Of a DNA stretch of 64,000 nucleotides, positions 35,501 through 45,130 are shown piece after piece (the stretch's first letter is position 1; the number at the start of each line of letters is the position of its first letter). Source of the DNA: Dermatemys mawii (Eukaryota > Chordata > Testudines > Dermatemydidae); the NCBI GenBank assembly GCA_007922305.1, contig ML677343.1, forward strand, positions 33,174,878-33,238,877, read 5' to 3'. The translations under genes and the position numbers were made by a program. The notes beneath the pieces are model-generated. The model was not told the origin of the DNA. It was given only the letters and a program-made list of their open reading frames with translations, and made no database searches.

Positions 35501-38500
35501 GCTGACGCCAAGCCACAGCGCCGCTCCTCTCCCGCCACCACGGCCACAGAGAGCAGACGCCTGCAGCAGGGCTGGGCATTTCCTGTAACCCCCCAGCCTG
35601 GCCTTGCTGGGGGTAGTTCCCTGTCCCCTTCCGGCCGGCGCAGGGCAGATGGCCGGGGAGGCAGCAGGGAGGCACCTGGCAGTGTCATGGGCTGAGCGCT
35701 GGGGAACGCCGCCCGGCCTTCGGGGTCCAGCTGGCTCCTGAACGCCCCAGGGGAGGGCCAGGACCCAGCCCAGTCACTTCCAGGGCACTGCCGCACGGGT
35801 ACTCACGTGATCCTGCTCGTACTCCAGGATGGCAGCATAGAGCGCCCGCTGCTCCTGCTCCTCGGGGGTGAGGGCGATGCTGCTGGAGAACCTCCTGCCC
35901 AAGAGAGACCACAGGGCAGGTGAGAGACCCGCGGGTGTCTGTCTGGAGCCAGGGCTGGGTGCCACCCGGCTGGGCAGGAGGGCAGACTGCGGGGCACCAA
36001 TTCTAGCAATACCCGGAGCAAACACCCCGAGAGCCCAGCCAGCTCCGGCCGCCACCTGGCGCTGCAGGGTGCGATAACCCATCCAAATGGAAAGAGGCAC
36101 TGCTCACCCACGGAACTGCACTGCAACCCCTGCACCTGGAGGCTGGGCCCCACGCAGCACGCTGGGGAGGAGGGAAAGGGGCACAGGGAGGTCACAGGTG
36201 GCTTGCTGCAAGCAGGCCAAAAGCTTGGGAACTGGCCTGAGCGCCAGCATACGCTGCCAGGCCAGGGGGACGTTACCTGAATGGGTGCCTACATGTGAGC
36301 TGGGATGGAGCGTGTGCGCGGGCACACGAGGGCACACACAATAGCGGCTATGACTCTACGTCGGCTCTGCTCCTTGTATGGCACAGTAGCAGCTGGCACT
36401 AGTTGGGAGACAGGGCTGGAGACGTCTGCTAGGATGCTGGTTAGGAAGGACACAGAAGATAGCCCGGCGTCCATCTCCAGAGCCCCGCTCCCATTGGAGG
36501 GAGCTACATGGGTGAGCATGGCATGCAAATGAGCGCACCCATAATCCCTCTCTCCAGCACTGCCACAGACCAGTAGCCTTTCCTCCCCGAGTCCCGGGGC
36601 TGGTGAGGGGAGCCCGAGCGCAGGAGTTCTCCCCTCCGGGGGGTCGTTGAACCAACAGAAGCTTTGCCGTTTCCATTCCTCACCCACCACAGCTGGGGCT
36701 CCCGCCCCCAGACCAGAGGCCCTTCCCTGAGCCCAGGCCTCACTCACCTATTGGCAGCTTCCTGCAGTCGCAGCCTGCGCTCCTCCATCTTCCTCTGAAG
36801 CTGGGACACGCCGAGTCAAGGCTCCACACTTGTGTCTCGACCCTCCACATACCCTGTCCCGCACCTACCGGCCGCAGCTCGGCACAGCCGGTTTCAGAGG
36901 CCTGGGGCTCGTGAGCAGAGGCAATCAAAGCAAACGTCGGCCTGCACTCAGCACTGGGCCCAACCTGGAGCCCCACGAGGCAGGGCCGGGGCCCACCGAC
37001 ACCACAGTGCAGCCCTCCATGGAGAGGGGGGAGGCATGGCTGCTGCTCAGTGACAGGGCCCAGAGGGGATCCGGGGGAATCCAGCAGCCCTGGCTGGGAC
37101 ACACTGCAGACACCCCGACCCCTCCTGCTCGATCCCCTGTTCACCTGACTTCTCAGGCCCTAGGGGAAGAGTTCAACTGGGCCAGGAGGGGATTTTCAAC
37201 CAGGCGCAAGGGGACTGCAGGACCCGTGTTTCTTGGTACGCACCAGGCTGGGCAGAATACACAAGCAGAGTCTGTCGCTATGGTGTTAGCGCTGCTGTTT
37301 CCCTCTAAGAGGCCCCATCTCCCAGCCGTTCCCCTGGGATTCAGACTAGGCAGCGACCCTCTGGACCAGTCACTGCCCTCCACTAGACCCACTGACCCAA
37401 CTCTCTCTTGGAAGCGGGCAAGCCTGTGTCCCCACCCCTCACCAGCACCATAGCTCTGTGCTTAGGGAGAAGGATACAGTCTCCTCCCGAGCTTTGGCAA
37501 TCACCAGGTTCTCCATCATCTGCCGCTGGAGAGACAAGGTCTGCAAAGCAGAGACAGGTCTCGTTGGCACTCCTACAAGCCCACAGCGACCTCATCAGAA
37601 CGTCAGCCCTGCACACTGCAGTGTGTGGGCTGGGACATCCCGCACATGAAGCGCACTCGGAAAGGAACCGGCTGCATCCCAGAAATGCCCAAACTTTTCC
37701 ACATGCTCCCAGAGCCCGACGCAGCTCGGGGATGGCTGGGAGTTGCAGGGCACTCTGGGTAAGGACATGCAAATGAGGGCACCTGGCTGGGCAGGCCCCT
37801 CTTCAGCTCCAAGGGGATGTGGCAATGACTTGGAAACCAAGCTCATTTACATACACTACCCAGAATGCTCTGAGGCAGCAGCAACTGCAGGCTATTCCAA
37901 AGCAGGTGGGATGGGGGAATGTCCTCTGGTTTTACCCCCCATTATGTCTGGGCTCCGCTGGTCCATGATCCCCTTCCAGCCCCCCCTTTTCAGCACTCTG
38001 ACAGCAGGGCACTGCCGGTGCCAGGGGTACCCCCCAGGCCATCCCTGCACTGGGGAACCAGGTCTTCTGAGGAGCAGCCATCCCAGCTGTGCTGTCCAAC
38101 AGCTCACGCCCACCCTCCTACAGCGACGAGTGACCCAGCAGCTCATGTTGTTAAGTGTGGCTCTCCTGCTGCCCTACTGGAGCAGCCTGGCTCCCAGGCA
38201 GCACGAACCAGTGCACCAGAGACCGGGGCCCCAGCGCTCTGCTCTCACAGAGCCTCCGGCTGGCATTTGTACCCAATCCACTTGGGGGAAGCCCCTGGGA
38301 AAAGCACTAAGGACATGCCGTGAAGGGATTGCCTGTCCCATGCTTCAGTTGGGAGACTTCCCGTGCTTCTTCCCCCGCCCGCCCCCTCCACCGGGTCTTC
38401 ACTTGCCAGGGAAGTCTTCTGCACAGCCTGTCTGGGGCTCAGCCGTGCCACCCGGGCCTCGTAGGCAGCTCTCAGCTTCTGGTTCTGCAGCGACGCCTCC

Positions 38501-41500
38501 TCCAGCGGGGTGAGCTCCCTGCAGGACACAAGAGCTGCCAAGTGACTCTGGACGAGGAAGGACGCCCTGGCGAGGGCTGGGCCCGCACTGCCCAGATCAG
38601 CTGCTGCATGAGATAATCCCGGGTCTCTCTCCACCCATGTTATGACCCAACCTGGATCGGCTCGAAGGCCGCACAATTCTCCCCTTCCTCGCTTGGCACA
38701 GCCGCACCGGGAACCTCCACGCTCCCTTCCGCCCAGCAGGAAACTACTCCCCTGGCAGGAGGGGCTCACGGAGTGACCCCCCATCTCCCGCACCCTAGGT
38801 CCTGCCCCTCAGTCGTAGGCAGCTGGAATCCAGTGACCCAGGGTGGGCAGAATGGCATGTGCCACATACCAGAGAACTCCCCCTGCCACGCTGCCTCAGG
38901 CCTGAACGTCTGGGAGCCTGGGCCGAGGGGGCTGCTAGAAGCCCAGCACCCAGCTCTTCCTTGGGGGCAAGACACAAAACCGGGGGAGCCCAGAGCTCTG
39001 TAGGGACGCCTCGGGCGTAGCCTGGAGCTTCCGGAGGTCTCAGCAGGCAGCATCCGACCCCTCGACCCCAGAAATGGCTGAGGAGCTACCATCTGTCGGC
39101 CTGAAGCAGGAGCACAGCCAGTGGAGAGGAGGGAACCTCCCCACTTGGGCCAAGTGACATATTTTGGGGGGAGGGGGTGGCTCTTCACCCCACTCACAGC
39201 ACACCCAGCCTGCAGCCCTGGAGGGCTGGGGAGACTCCAACTCACTTACTTTTTAGTGTCCTGAGCTTTGGTGATCTGCAGCTTCTGGAAGATCTCCGGG
39301 GGGAGGAAGGGAGACAGCTTCCCCCCCTCATCCGAGAAGACTCTGCGGTGCCTCGAGATGGGAGCGGGGCTGGGGCTCCTCTCGGTGGCCGCTGGCTTCA
39401 CCTTCCCTGGGGCTGGGGGAAGACGTGGGTCAAAGCGAGGGTTTTGTTTAGATGCCACTACAAACAGAAACCTGGGGCTGCAGAGCACCTTGGAGCAGCA
39501 GGGCCAGGCAAGCCAGCCCCAGAGGCCTCCACAATGGGCAAGACACTGGTGCGGGTTTGCTGCCCTGCCGCCTCCAGAGGCGAGGGAAGCAGGCAATGCT
39601 CCATTCCTGCTAGGAAAGCCAGTATCAGTCTCCCCTCCCCGGGGACTCTGCCTCCGAAGGCTCCCAGGGGGAAGGGGAGAATCAATGCAAACCACCCTCT
39701 CCCTCCCTTCCCTACAGCTACAGGTCAGCCTCCTCCTGCTGCCACTCCCCTGACCTCGGCAGAGCCCCTCACTCTCCATCCATGCTCAGTCAATAGCCCG
39801 CACGGTGGCTCTGCAACCAGGCGTGTGTCTGCCGGAGAGAGACCAGCCCCAGCTCCCAGGTGAGACACAGGAGCTTTGCGCCTTCTTCCCCGGAGCTCAG
39901 CCCAGCAGGCCGGGTCCCGTCTCCGCCCTGCGGCCGGGGCCGACTCACCGAGCACGGCGGCGCTGGACTTGGCTCGCTCCAAGCACTGCTCAGCCAGCTT
40001 CAGCATCTTCGGGGTGTCGGGCGTCACAGCGTCGCTCCCACCTGGCACAGACGAGGGGCGGGGTCAGTGGGTTTCCTTTCCCGGACAGGAAGGTGCTGGA
40101 GGAAGTTTGACCCACCCAGGCCTCCAACCAGCATCAGCTCTGCTTTCCCCGTGGGCTGCTTTGTGTTAGAAGCAACAGGCCGGCTCAGCTTGTCCTCTGC
40201 CCCAGCCTCCTCCTTGGCCAGCTGGGACACAGGGCCTGCCACACGGGGAAGTGTTCCCCGAGCGCTGCCGCCTGCCCTAATCCAGGGCCTTTTCAGACAA
40301 GAGACTTTCCAAGCTGGGCCCCTCCATAGGCCGCGGTGCAGCCTCCAGCAGCCCTCACCAATGCCACCTAACAGCCCCAGAGGATTCTGGGTCCAACAAA
40401 CTGCAAGAGGCATCCAGGGAGGCCGCACCCTTTTTACAGTGAACCGGAGAGTGATGAAATGACTGGTCGACCGCACCCCTCCCTCGGACCTGGAAGTACG
40501 CAGCCAGATGGCAGAGGCAAATAAAAGCAAACACTGTGCAGAACAGTCAACAGAAACTACTACAAATAAAGTTTAAAAAATAGACTTGGACAGGGTAAGG
40601 AAACTGTTCCTGTGCTTGTTTCGTTTAAAAGCAGCAGGTTTCTTCTGCCTAGCAACGTTTCAGAGCTGTCTTAAGTCAAGGTTCAGTTGTCAATTTTTGG
40701 AAGAACCAGCGTTACAAACATTTCAGAGTCACGGCCCGCCTCCGTCCCCGAGGGGTTTGTAACTCTGGGGCTCTGCTGGATTTGCTGATCCACTCACTCA
40801 GACTGCGGCCACGTGAAGGATGAATATGGTTATAAAACCACAGAATACCAGGGTTGGAAGGGATCTCTGGAGGTATCTAGTCTAACCCTCTGCTCAAAGC
40901 AGGGCCAACCCCAGCTAAATCATCCCAAGACCAACACCAACGAAATGATCTGTGTTTCCAGAGGCAAGCCAGCAAGGTGAAGCAGTTCCTCATTCCTTTA
41001 GTCTTTAGCACATGCATGCACTCAGAGGGCACGTAAACCAGCTGCACCACACAGGGCCTGCCTGAAAGCCCAGGACTGCGCAGCGGGCTTAGGGGGCAGG
41101 CGTCAGGCCACGAAGGAAAACAAATGTTTCAGGGCTGTGAAGCCTCCGGAGAGCGAGGGAAAAGTCTAGTGTCTGCTCCTTACTATGGAAGTGGCAAGTC
41201 TGGGGGTTAGTGCTGGAAATTTTTGTTAGACACTGCCTGCTAGTGGGACTCTTCAGGGTCAGCAGTTCCCTCCCACCCATGGGTGCTGCTGCGTGCATGT
41301 GGACAGAAAGCAACATGCCAGGCATGTGACTGTACATCATCCGCTGTCCACCCCCACACAATCCCTGCCTCCTTCCCGGTGGCTGGAGGAATGAGGGCAG
41401 CTGGGACTGCAGCGTGGCGAGCGATGTCCCGGCGTGGCTGTATTTCATCACTCCTCACACAGCTCACTTTTACGATAATTAAACCAGAGGTCAGCAACCT

Positions 41501-43030
41501 TTCAGGAGTGGGGTGCCGAGTCTTCATTGACTCACGCTAATTTAAGGTTTCGTGTGCCAGTAATACATTTTAACGTTTTTAGAAGGTCTCTTTCTATAAG
41601 TCTATAATACAGAACTAAACTATTGTTGTAAGTAAGTAAATAAGGTTTTTAAAATGGTTCAGAAGCTTCGTTTAAAATTAAATTAAAACGCAGAGCCCCC
41701 CCAGACTGGTGGCCAGGACCCGGTCAGTGAGAATGCCACTGAAAATCAGCTTCCGTGTCTCCACTGGCATCCGGGCCATAGGTTGCCTACCCCTGAATTA
41801 AACAATCAACATAACTCCTAACGAAGGACCAAAGATTTGAATTGCGGGGTAAGCCACAGAGCCCCACCCCTGCTGAGGCAGAATCCCAGGCTGGGGGTCT
41901 CATGGCATTATAGCTTTTAATCTCTGAAGGTTCCCCCCAAATCGCAGGCGAGTGCCTCCAGGGAGCTAACTAGGCAGTGACCCACCCTTCGGAGGATGGG
42001 AGAAAACAGCATTTCAGCCAGACATGAAGCTGTTTTGTACCTTTCGCTGCTGCTGTTTCCTCCAGCAGGACCTGGGCAATGTAGCTGATGCTCTTCAGGT
42101 ACTCCAGGTATGCCTCCTATCAGCCAGGAGGGAGAGAGAAGGGGGAGCTCAGGAGCAGCTGGTTCTTTCAAGTTAACTTTTATCAAGCACCATCCGCACA
42201 CCCATTCACCCAGAAATCAGAGCCACAGAACCTGCAGCCCTGACCCACTCTGCAGCCCAGCTCCAGCTGAAGCACATCAAAGAACCTAGAGAGGGCACGG
42301 GAGGGCCTCTTTTGGGAGACAGAGTGGGGGTGCAGGGAGTCTCCATACCCTGGTCTCGCACCAGCCCTGGGGAATCTCAAGATCGCTCCCCCCAGGTTCC
42401 TAGAGACCCTCGCGTGTCCCCTGGCACTAGGGAGCAGGGCACGTCCTGCAGCAGGCACCAGAGAGACCCTGCCATGCAGACCCTGCAGAGACCAACACAC
42501 AGACTGGCCAGCCAGTGCCACGGTCCCGGGCAGGGCTGAGCTGAGTGCTGGGCGTGGGGAGAGGGGTGGCAGGCCCCAGACTTGGGCGCAGAGGCCTTGG
42601 CAATTCTGCCCCTCTGCCTAGAGAGGGGTCACCAGCTAGGGGCGGTTGTAGGAGCCTGGGGGGCCCTGGCCCTGGCCCTGCCCCTCCCGGCTGGGCAGCA
42701 GCTCAGCGCGCTGCCAACACAACCAGGCCCAAGCGTCCGGAAATCCCAGCCCAGCCCCGGGCAATCACGGGTGGGAAGAGCCCCGGGCTCCAGGGGCGGC
42801 TGTCCCCGAGCCCCCAGCAGCGGGCCCCGGCCCGACACAGCCACGCCTCCAGCCTGGACATGGGGGGCCCAGCAACGCCCCCTCCCACGCGGGGCACACC
42901 GGAGCCCACGCGCGGGACACGGGGGGCGCCTCACCCGCGGCCGGTTCCCGGTGTCCAGCTCGATCGCCCCGGCCGCCAGCTTCATGGCGCTTTGCAGCGG
43001 CTTCACCGCCCCGTCCCCGCCGGCGGCCAT
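23573..43030 (-). CDS. VPS9D1: VPS9 domain-containing protein 1
   Basis: Fifteen coding exons on the minus strand: 43030-42935, 42116-42041, 40041-39949, 39412-39250, 38518-38407, 37540-37478, 36800-36748, 35894-35807, 35276-35191, 34823-34363, 33503-33374, 32688-32480, 30891-30807, 27912-27808 and 23666-23573. They total 1914 nt, or 637 residues, against 631 remembered for human. The N-terminus, [20 protein letters not shown], begins a MIT-like helical region. Then come [35 protein letters not shown], a helical Glu/Arg-rich stretch ([34 protein letters not shown]), [31 protein letters not shown] and a Pro/Ser-rich linker (exon 10). The C-terminal VPS9 domain includes [37 protein letters not shown] and [23 protein letters not shown]9 domains act as Rab5-family exchange factors on endosomes; activity of this member is inferred. 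All junctions keep frame. Intron 5 needs a GC donor. Confidence 0.97.
23870..23995 (-). repeat. MIR-like SINE relic
   Basis: The order gcacagaggcagtgacttgt, tcaaagccactgcataggtaa, then cccagactgctggcctcc is the reverse complement of the MIR core. It lies in VPS9D1 intron 14. Confidence 0.55.
24040..24995. repeat. AT-rich island in VPS9D1 intron 14, probable transposon insertion
   Basis: About 950 bp of strongly AT-rich sequence with abrupt edges, inside an intron that is GC-rich on both sides. Words such as tgcagagagaatattgtcct and agcttattcaacttgttcag seem familiar from turtle interspersed repeats, but I cannot name the class. No clear terminal inverted repeat was found and no long ORF is present. 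Confidence 0.55.
26375..26525 (-). repeat. MIR-like SINE relic
   Basis: tacaggtggggaatggagg, then cttacctgtggtcaccaaa, then ctgtgccagggatcagaac: the reverse-complement MIR order (count of decimal-like core, splice-like centre, and gaacccag end). In VPS9D1 intron 14. Confidence 0.55.
31300..31445 (-). repeat. MIR-like SINE relic
   Basis: aggctaaatgacatgcccaa, ggtccctcgggggatctgtg, gcagagcaagaaactgaacc, cgggtctcccaagtgccag: a clear reverse-complement MIR. In VPS9D1 intron 12. Confidence 0.75.
31655..31750 (+). repeat. MIR-like SINE relic, short
   Basis: ggctcccaggttctattccc, then gctgggcaagtcagtctcac: a forward MIR core, in the orientation opposite to its neighbours at 31300 and 32288. Confidence 0.5.
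32286..32402 (-). repeat. MIR-like SINE relic
   Basis: gggggaaaccgaggcacata, then ttttgcccaaggtcacagag, then gaaatcagtggcagagaaca: reverse-complement MIR. It lies about 80 bp beyond the 3' (donor) end of VPS9D1 exon 12. Confidence 0.7.
37541..38406 (-). other. VPS9D1: VPS9D1 intron 5 with a GC-AG boundary
   Basis: On the minus strand the exon ends TCCCTG and the intron starts GCAAGT, the standard strong GC-donor word. The next exon starts ACCTTGTCTCTC after ttgcag. This boundary gives KTSL-TLSLQRQ, exactly the human order. Using the GT two bases further would shift the frame. Confidence 0.85.
40838..40932 (-). mobile_element. CR1 LINE 3'-end fragment
   Basis: cagaataccagggttggaag, then tctaaccctctgctcaaagc and caaccccagctaaatcatcc: the terminal 90 or so bp of a CR1, antisense. 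The same words open the larger CR1 at 46918. In VPS9D1 intron 2. Confidence 0.85.
41477..41803. mobile_element. hAT-type miniature transposon with intact target duplication
   Basis: The element is 41485-41795 (311 bp). Its ends are inverted repeats: cagaggtcagcaacct at 41485-41500 and aggttgcctacccctg at 41780-41795. It is flanked by an identical 8-bp duplication, aattaaac, at 41477-41484 and 41796-41803. TIRs of this form with an 8-bp duplication are the hAT signature. It has no transposase ORF, so it is non-autonomous. It sits in VPS9D1 intron 2. Confidence 0.95.
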
Positions 43031-43250
43031 GGCGGGCCGGGGCCCCTCCGCGCTCGGAGCCCGCCGGGCCGGGGGAGGGGGCTGAGCCGCAGCGGCAAGC
43101 AGCGACCATGCTGCTACTGCGCATGCTCAGTGACGCCCCCAGGAGGCGGGGCTCGTGGCGGCCAGGCTAGTCCGTGCAGCGCCGTGCACCTGGGCGGGCC
43201 CCTGGCGCGGAGCGGCCGCGCAGGAGCCGAGCCGAGCCGAGCTATGCCAG
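43031..43250 (-). promoter_or_regulatory. VPS9D1: VPS9D1 CpG-rich promoter region
   Basis: CpG-dense sequence immediately upstream of the VPS9D1 ATG. It includes an NRF1-like TGCGCATGC at 43118-43126 followed by a TGACG half-site at 43131. The position fits a TATA-less housekeeping promoter; the exact start is unknown. Confidence 0.55.
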
Positions 43251-43461
43251 GGCTGGCCCCTCGGTGGCCTCGCCCTCCCGCTTTCCCTGGTTGTTCTGGC
43301 TCCACTGGGGAGCCGTCTAGGTCGCCCGGCCGGCGGGGCTGGTGCTTCCCTTTCCCCTGAGCCTAGGCTGCACCGTGCGGCCGTGTCCGAGCAGCTCACG
43401 GACACCAGTGGTTTATCCGTGCAGCCCCCCTCCGCCCCATAGGATAGTGACCTATCCTGAG

Positions 43462-43590
43462 CCCCGTTCTGCAAGAGGGGAAACTGAGGCACGGATCAGT
43501 GGAAGGACTCGCCCAAGGTCTGCAGCAGAGCCTGGACAAGAACCCGGGTCTCCTGCGCAGCGCGGTACCTACACACCAGACCGTACAGCT
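43462..43590 (-). repeat. MIR-like SINE relic near the VPS9D1/ZNF276 promoters
   Basis: ggggaaactgaggcacggat, then actcgcccaaggtctgcagc, then agaacccgggtctcctgcgc: a well-preserved reverse-complement MIR. Confidence 0.8.
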
Positions 43591-44249
43591 GTGTGTTAGT
43601 TCAAAGAAATAGAATTAAATCCACACCCCCCCTTCCTTTGGCTCTTTGCAAGAGCGTGTCGGGCACCTCAGACCCACAGGATGAGCGGGTCCCTGCCTCG
43701 GGGGTGGACAGACCCCTCGGGGCCCAGCCTGGGGTCTGGAGGGGGCTAGAGGCAGGTGGGTAAAGGCTCCGGCCACCTTTCCAGGCTCTCTAGAAGTGCC
43801 CGGCAGAAGGGGGGCCGGGGGCTGCAGCTGATGACCCAGAAGGAAGGGTCTGTACAGGGGAGAAGGGGAGCTCAGGGGAACGTCCCCCCACGCGGGACAC
43901 TACAGCTGGCTGCGGGAGGGAAAACTCAGCCGATAGCGTCGGTGAGCGGAAGGAACCGATCGGGTCTCCGAGTTAAAGGCCAGACAGAGCCCAGCTCCCC
44001 GGCTATAGCATAAGCCAGTTCAACCCCCCGACCCACGGGTGACATCAGCCTGCGGACTGGGGGGAGGGGGCGCTAGCGGGGCAAACTCAAATTCCGCAGA
44101 CGCCACGTGGAGTCCATCCACTCCGCGCCTCCACGGTGTCACCGGACAGGAATCTCCGCCCCTCGGGGCTGCAGAAATAAGCCGCCGCCACCCCGCCCTC
44201 CGGGCTGGCGGCACGAGGACAGGTGGGGGCGCGGGGCCGTGACACGCGT
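43591..44249. other. Head-to-head intergenic spacer, left of gap
   Basis: It lies between the VPS9D1 and ZNF276 starts. No exon was recognised. CpG density rises toward the gap. An antisense or upstream transcript could start here but nothing in the sequence shows it. Confidence 0.45.
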
Positions 44250-44649
44250 NNNNNNNNNNNNNNNNNNNNNNNNNNNNNNNNNNNNNNNNNNNNNNNNNNN
44301 NNNNNNNNNNNNNNNNNNNNNNNNNNNNNNNNNNNNNNNNNNNNNNNNNNNNNNNNNNNNNNNNNNNNNNNNNNNNNNNNNNNNNNNNNNNNNNNNNNNN
44401 NNNNNNNNNNNNNNNNNNNNNNNNNNNNNNNNNNNNNNNNNNNNNNNNNNNNNNNNNNNNNNNNNNNNNNNNNNNNNNNNNNNNNNNNNNNNNNNNNNNN
44501 NNNNNNNNNNNNNNNNNNNNNNNNNNNNNNNNNNNNNNNNNNNNNNNNNNNNNNNNNNNNNNNNNNNNNNNNNNNNNNNNNNNNNNNNNNNNNNNNNNNN
44601 NNNNNNNNNNNNNNNNNNNNNNNNNNNNNNNNNNNNNNNNNNNNNNNNN
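44250..44649. other. Assembly gap, 400 N
   Basis: A run of exactly 400 unknown bases, flanked by very GC-rich sequence, 40 bp before the ZNF276 start codon. It probably hides much of the ZNF276 promoter and 5' UTR. The round length suggests a placeholder and not a measured size. ORFs drawn across it are artefacts. Confidence 0.99.
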
Positions 44650-45130
44650 GGCGGGAGGCCCCCGCAGCGGGCCCTGGGCGGCGGCGGCGATGAAGCGGGA
44701 TCGGCGCGGCCGGTTCCTGTCCCCCGCCGGCGGGCGCAGGCCGGAGCCCCGGGCGGGGAGCGGGCGGCGGGGCCGCGCTGCCCGGGAGGAGGCGGCCGGG
44801 GCGGGGCCGGGGGCGCGCGGGGTCCCGGCGCAGCCCGAGCCGGAGGAGGGCGCCGAGGAGGCAGGTGGGTGTCGGCGGGGCAGGGACCGGACCGGGGCCG
44901 GGGCCGGGCCCCGGGCTCCGCCCGTCACCGTGGCCTCTGAGCCAGGCGAGCCGCCCCCTCCCCCCGGCACGTGCGGAGCCAGGGGCGAGCTCCGGGGAGG
45001 CTCTCGGGCGAGGAGAGCCCGGCCCGGCCCGGCCCGGCGGACGCACTTAGCCCGGGGCCGACCGAACCCTCCGTCCCCGAACTCCTCGGGACAGCCCGCA
45101 CCAGGGGCGCAGGGCGGCCTTCGGGCTGGT
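44650..45130 (+). promoter_or_regulatory. ZNF276: CpG island over ZNF276 exon 1
   Basis: Extreme GC and CpG density, with ggggcc and cccgg simple tracts (about 44893-44920 and 45018-45040). It covers exon 1 and the start of intron 1, and is probably the right half of an island interrupted by the N gap. Confidence 0.65.

Noticed and set aside
34792..35796. 334-codon minus-strand frame
   Set aside because: It overlaps VPS9D1 exons 8-10 territory in the wrong frame and runs through introns 8 and 9; the true exons are short and in other frames.
38398..38406. GT donor (A|GTGAAG) for VPS9D1 intron 5
   Set aside because: It would leave one extra base plus a codon and break the frame of the next exon; the GC donor three bases earlier restores the human sequence exactly.
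44020..45046. Several 150-319 codon frames around 44.0-45.0 kb
   Set aside because: They run through the 400 N gap and are artefacts, except that the real ZNF276 start at 44690 is separate from them.
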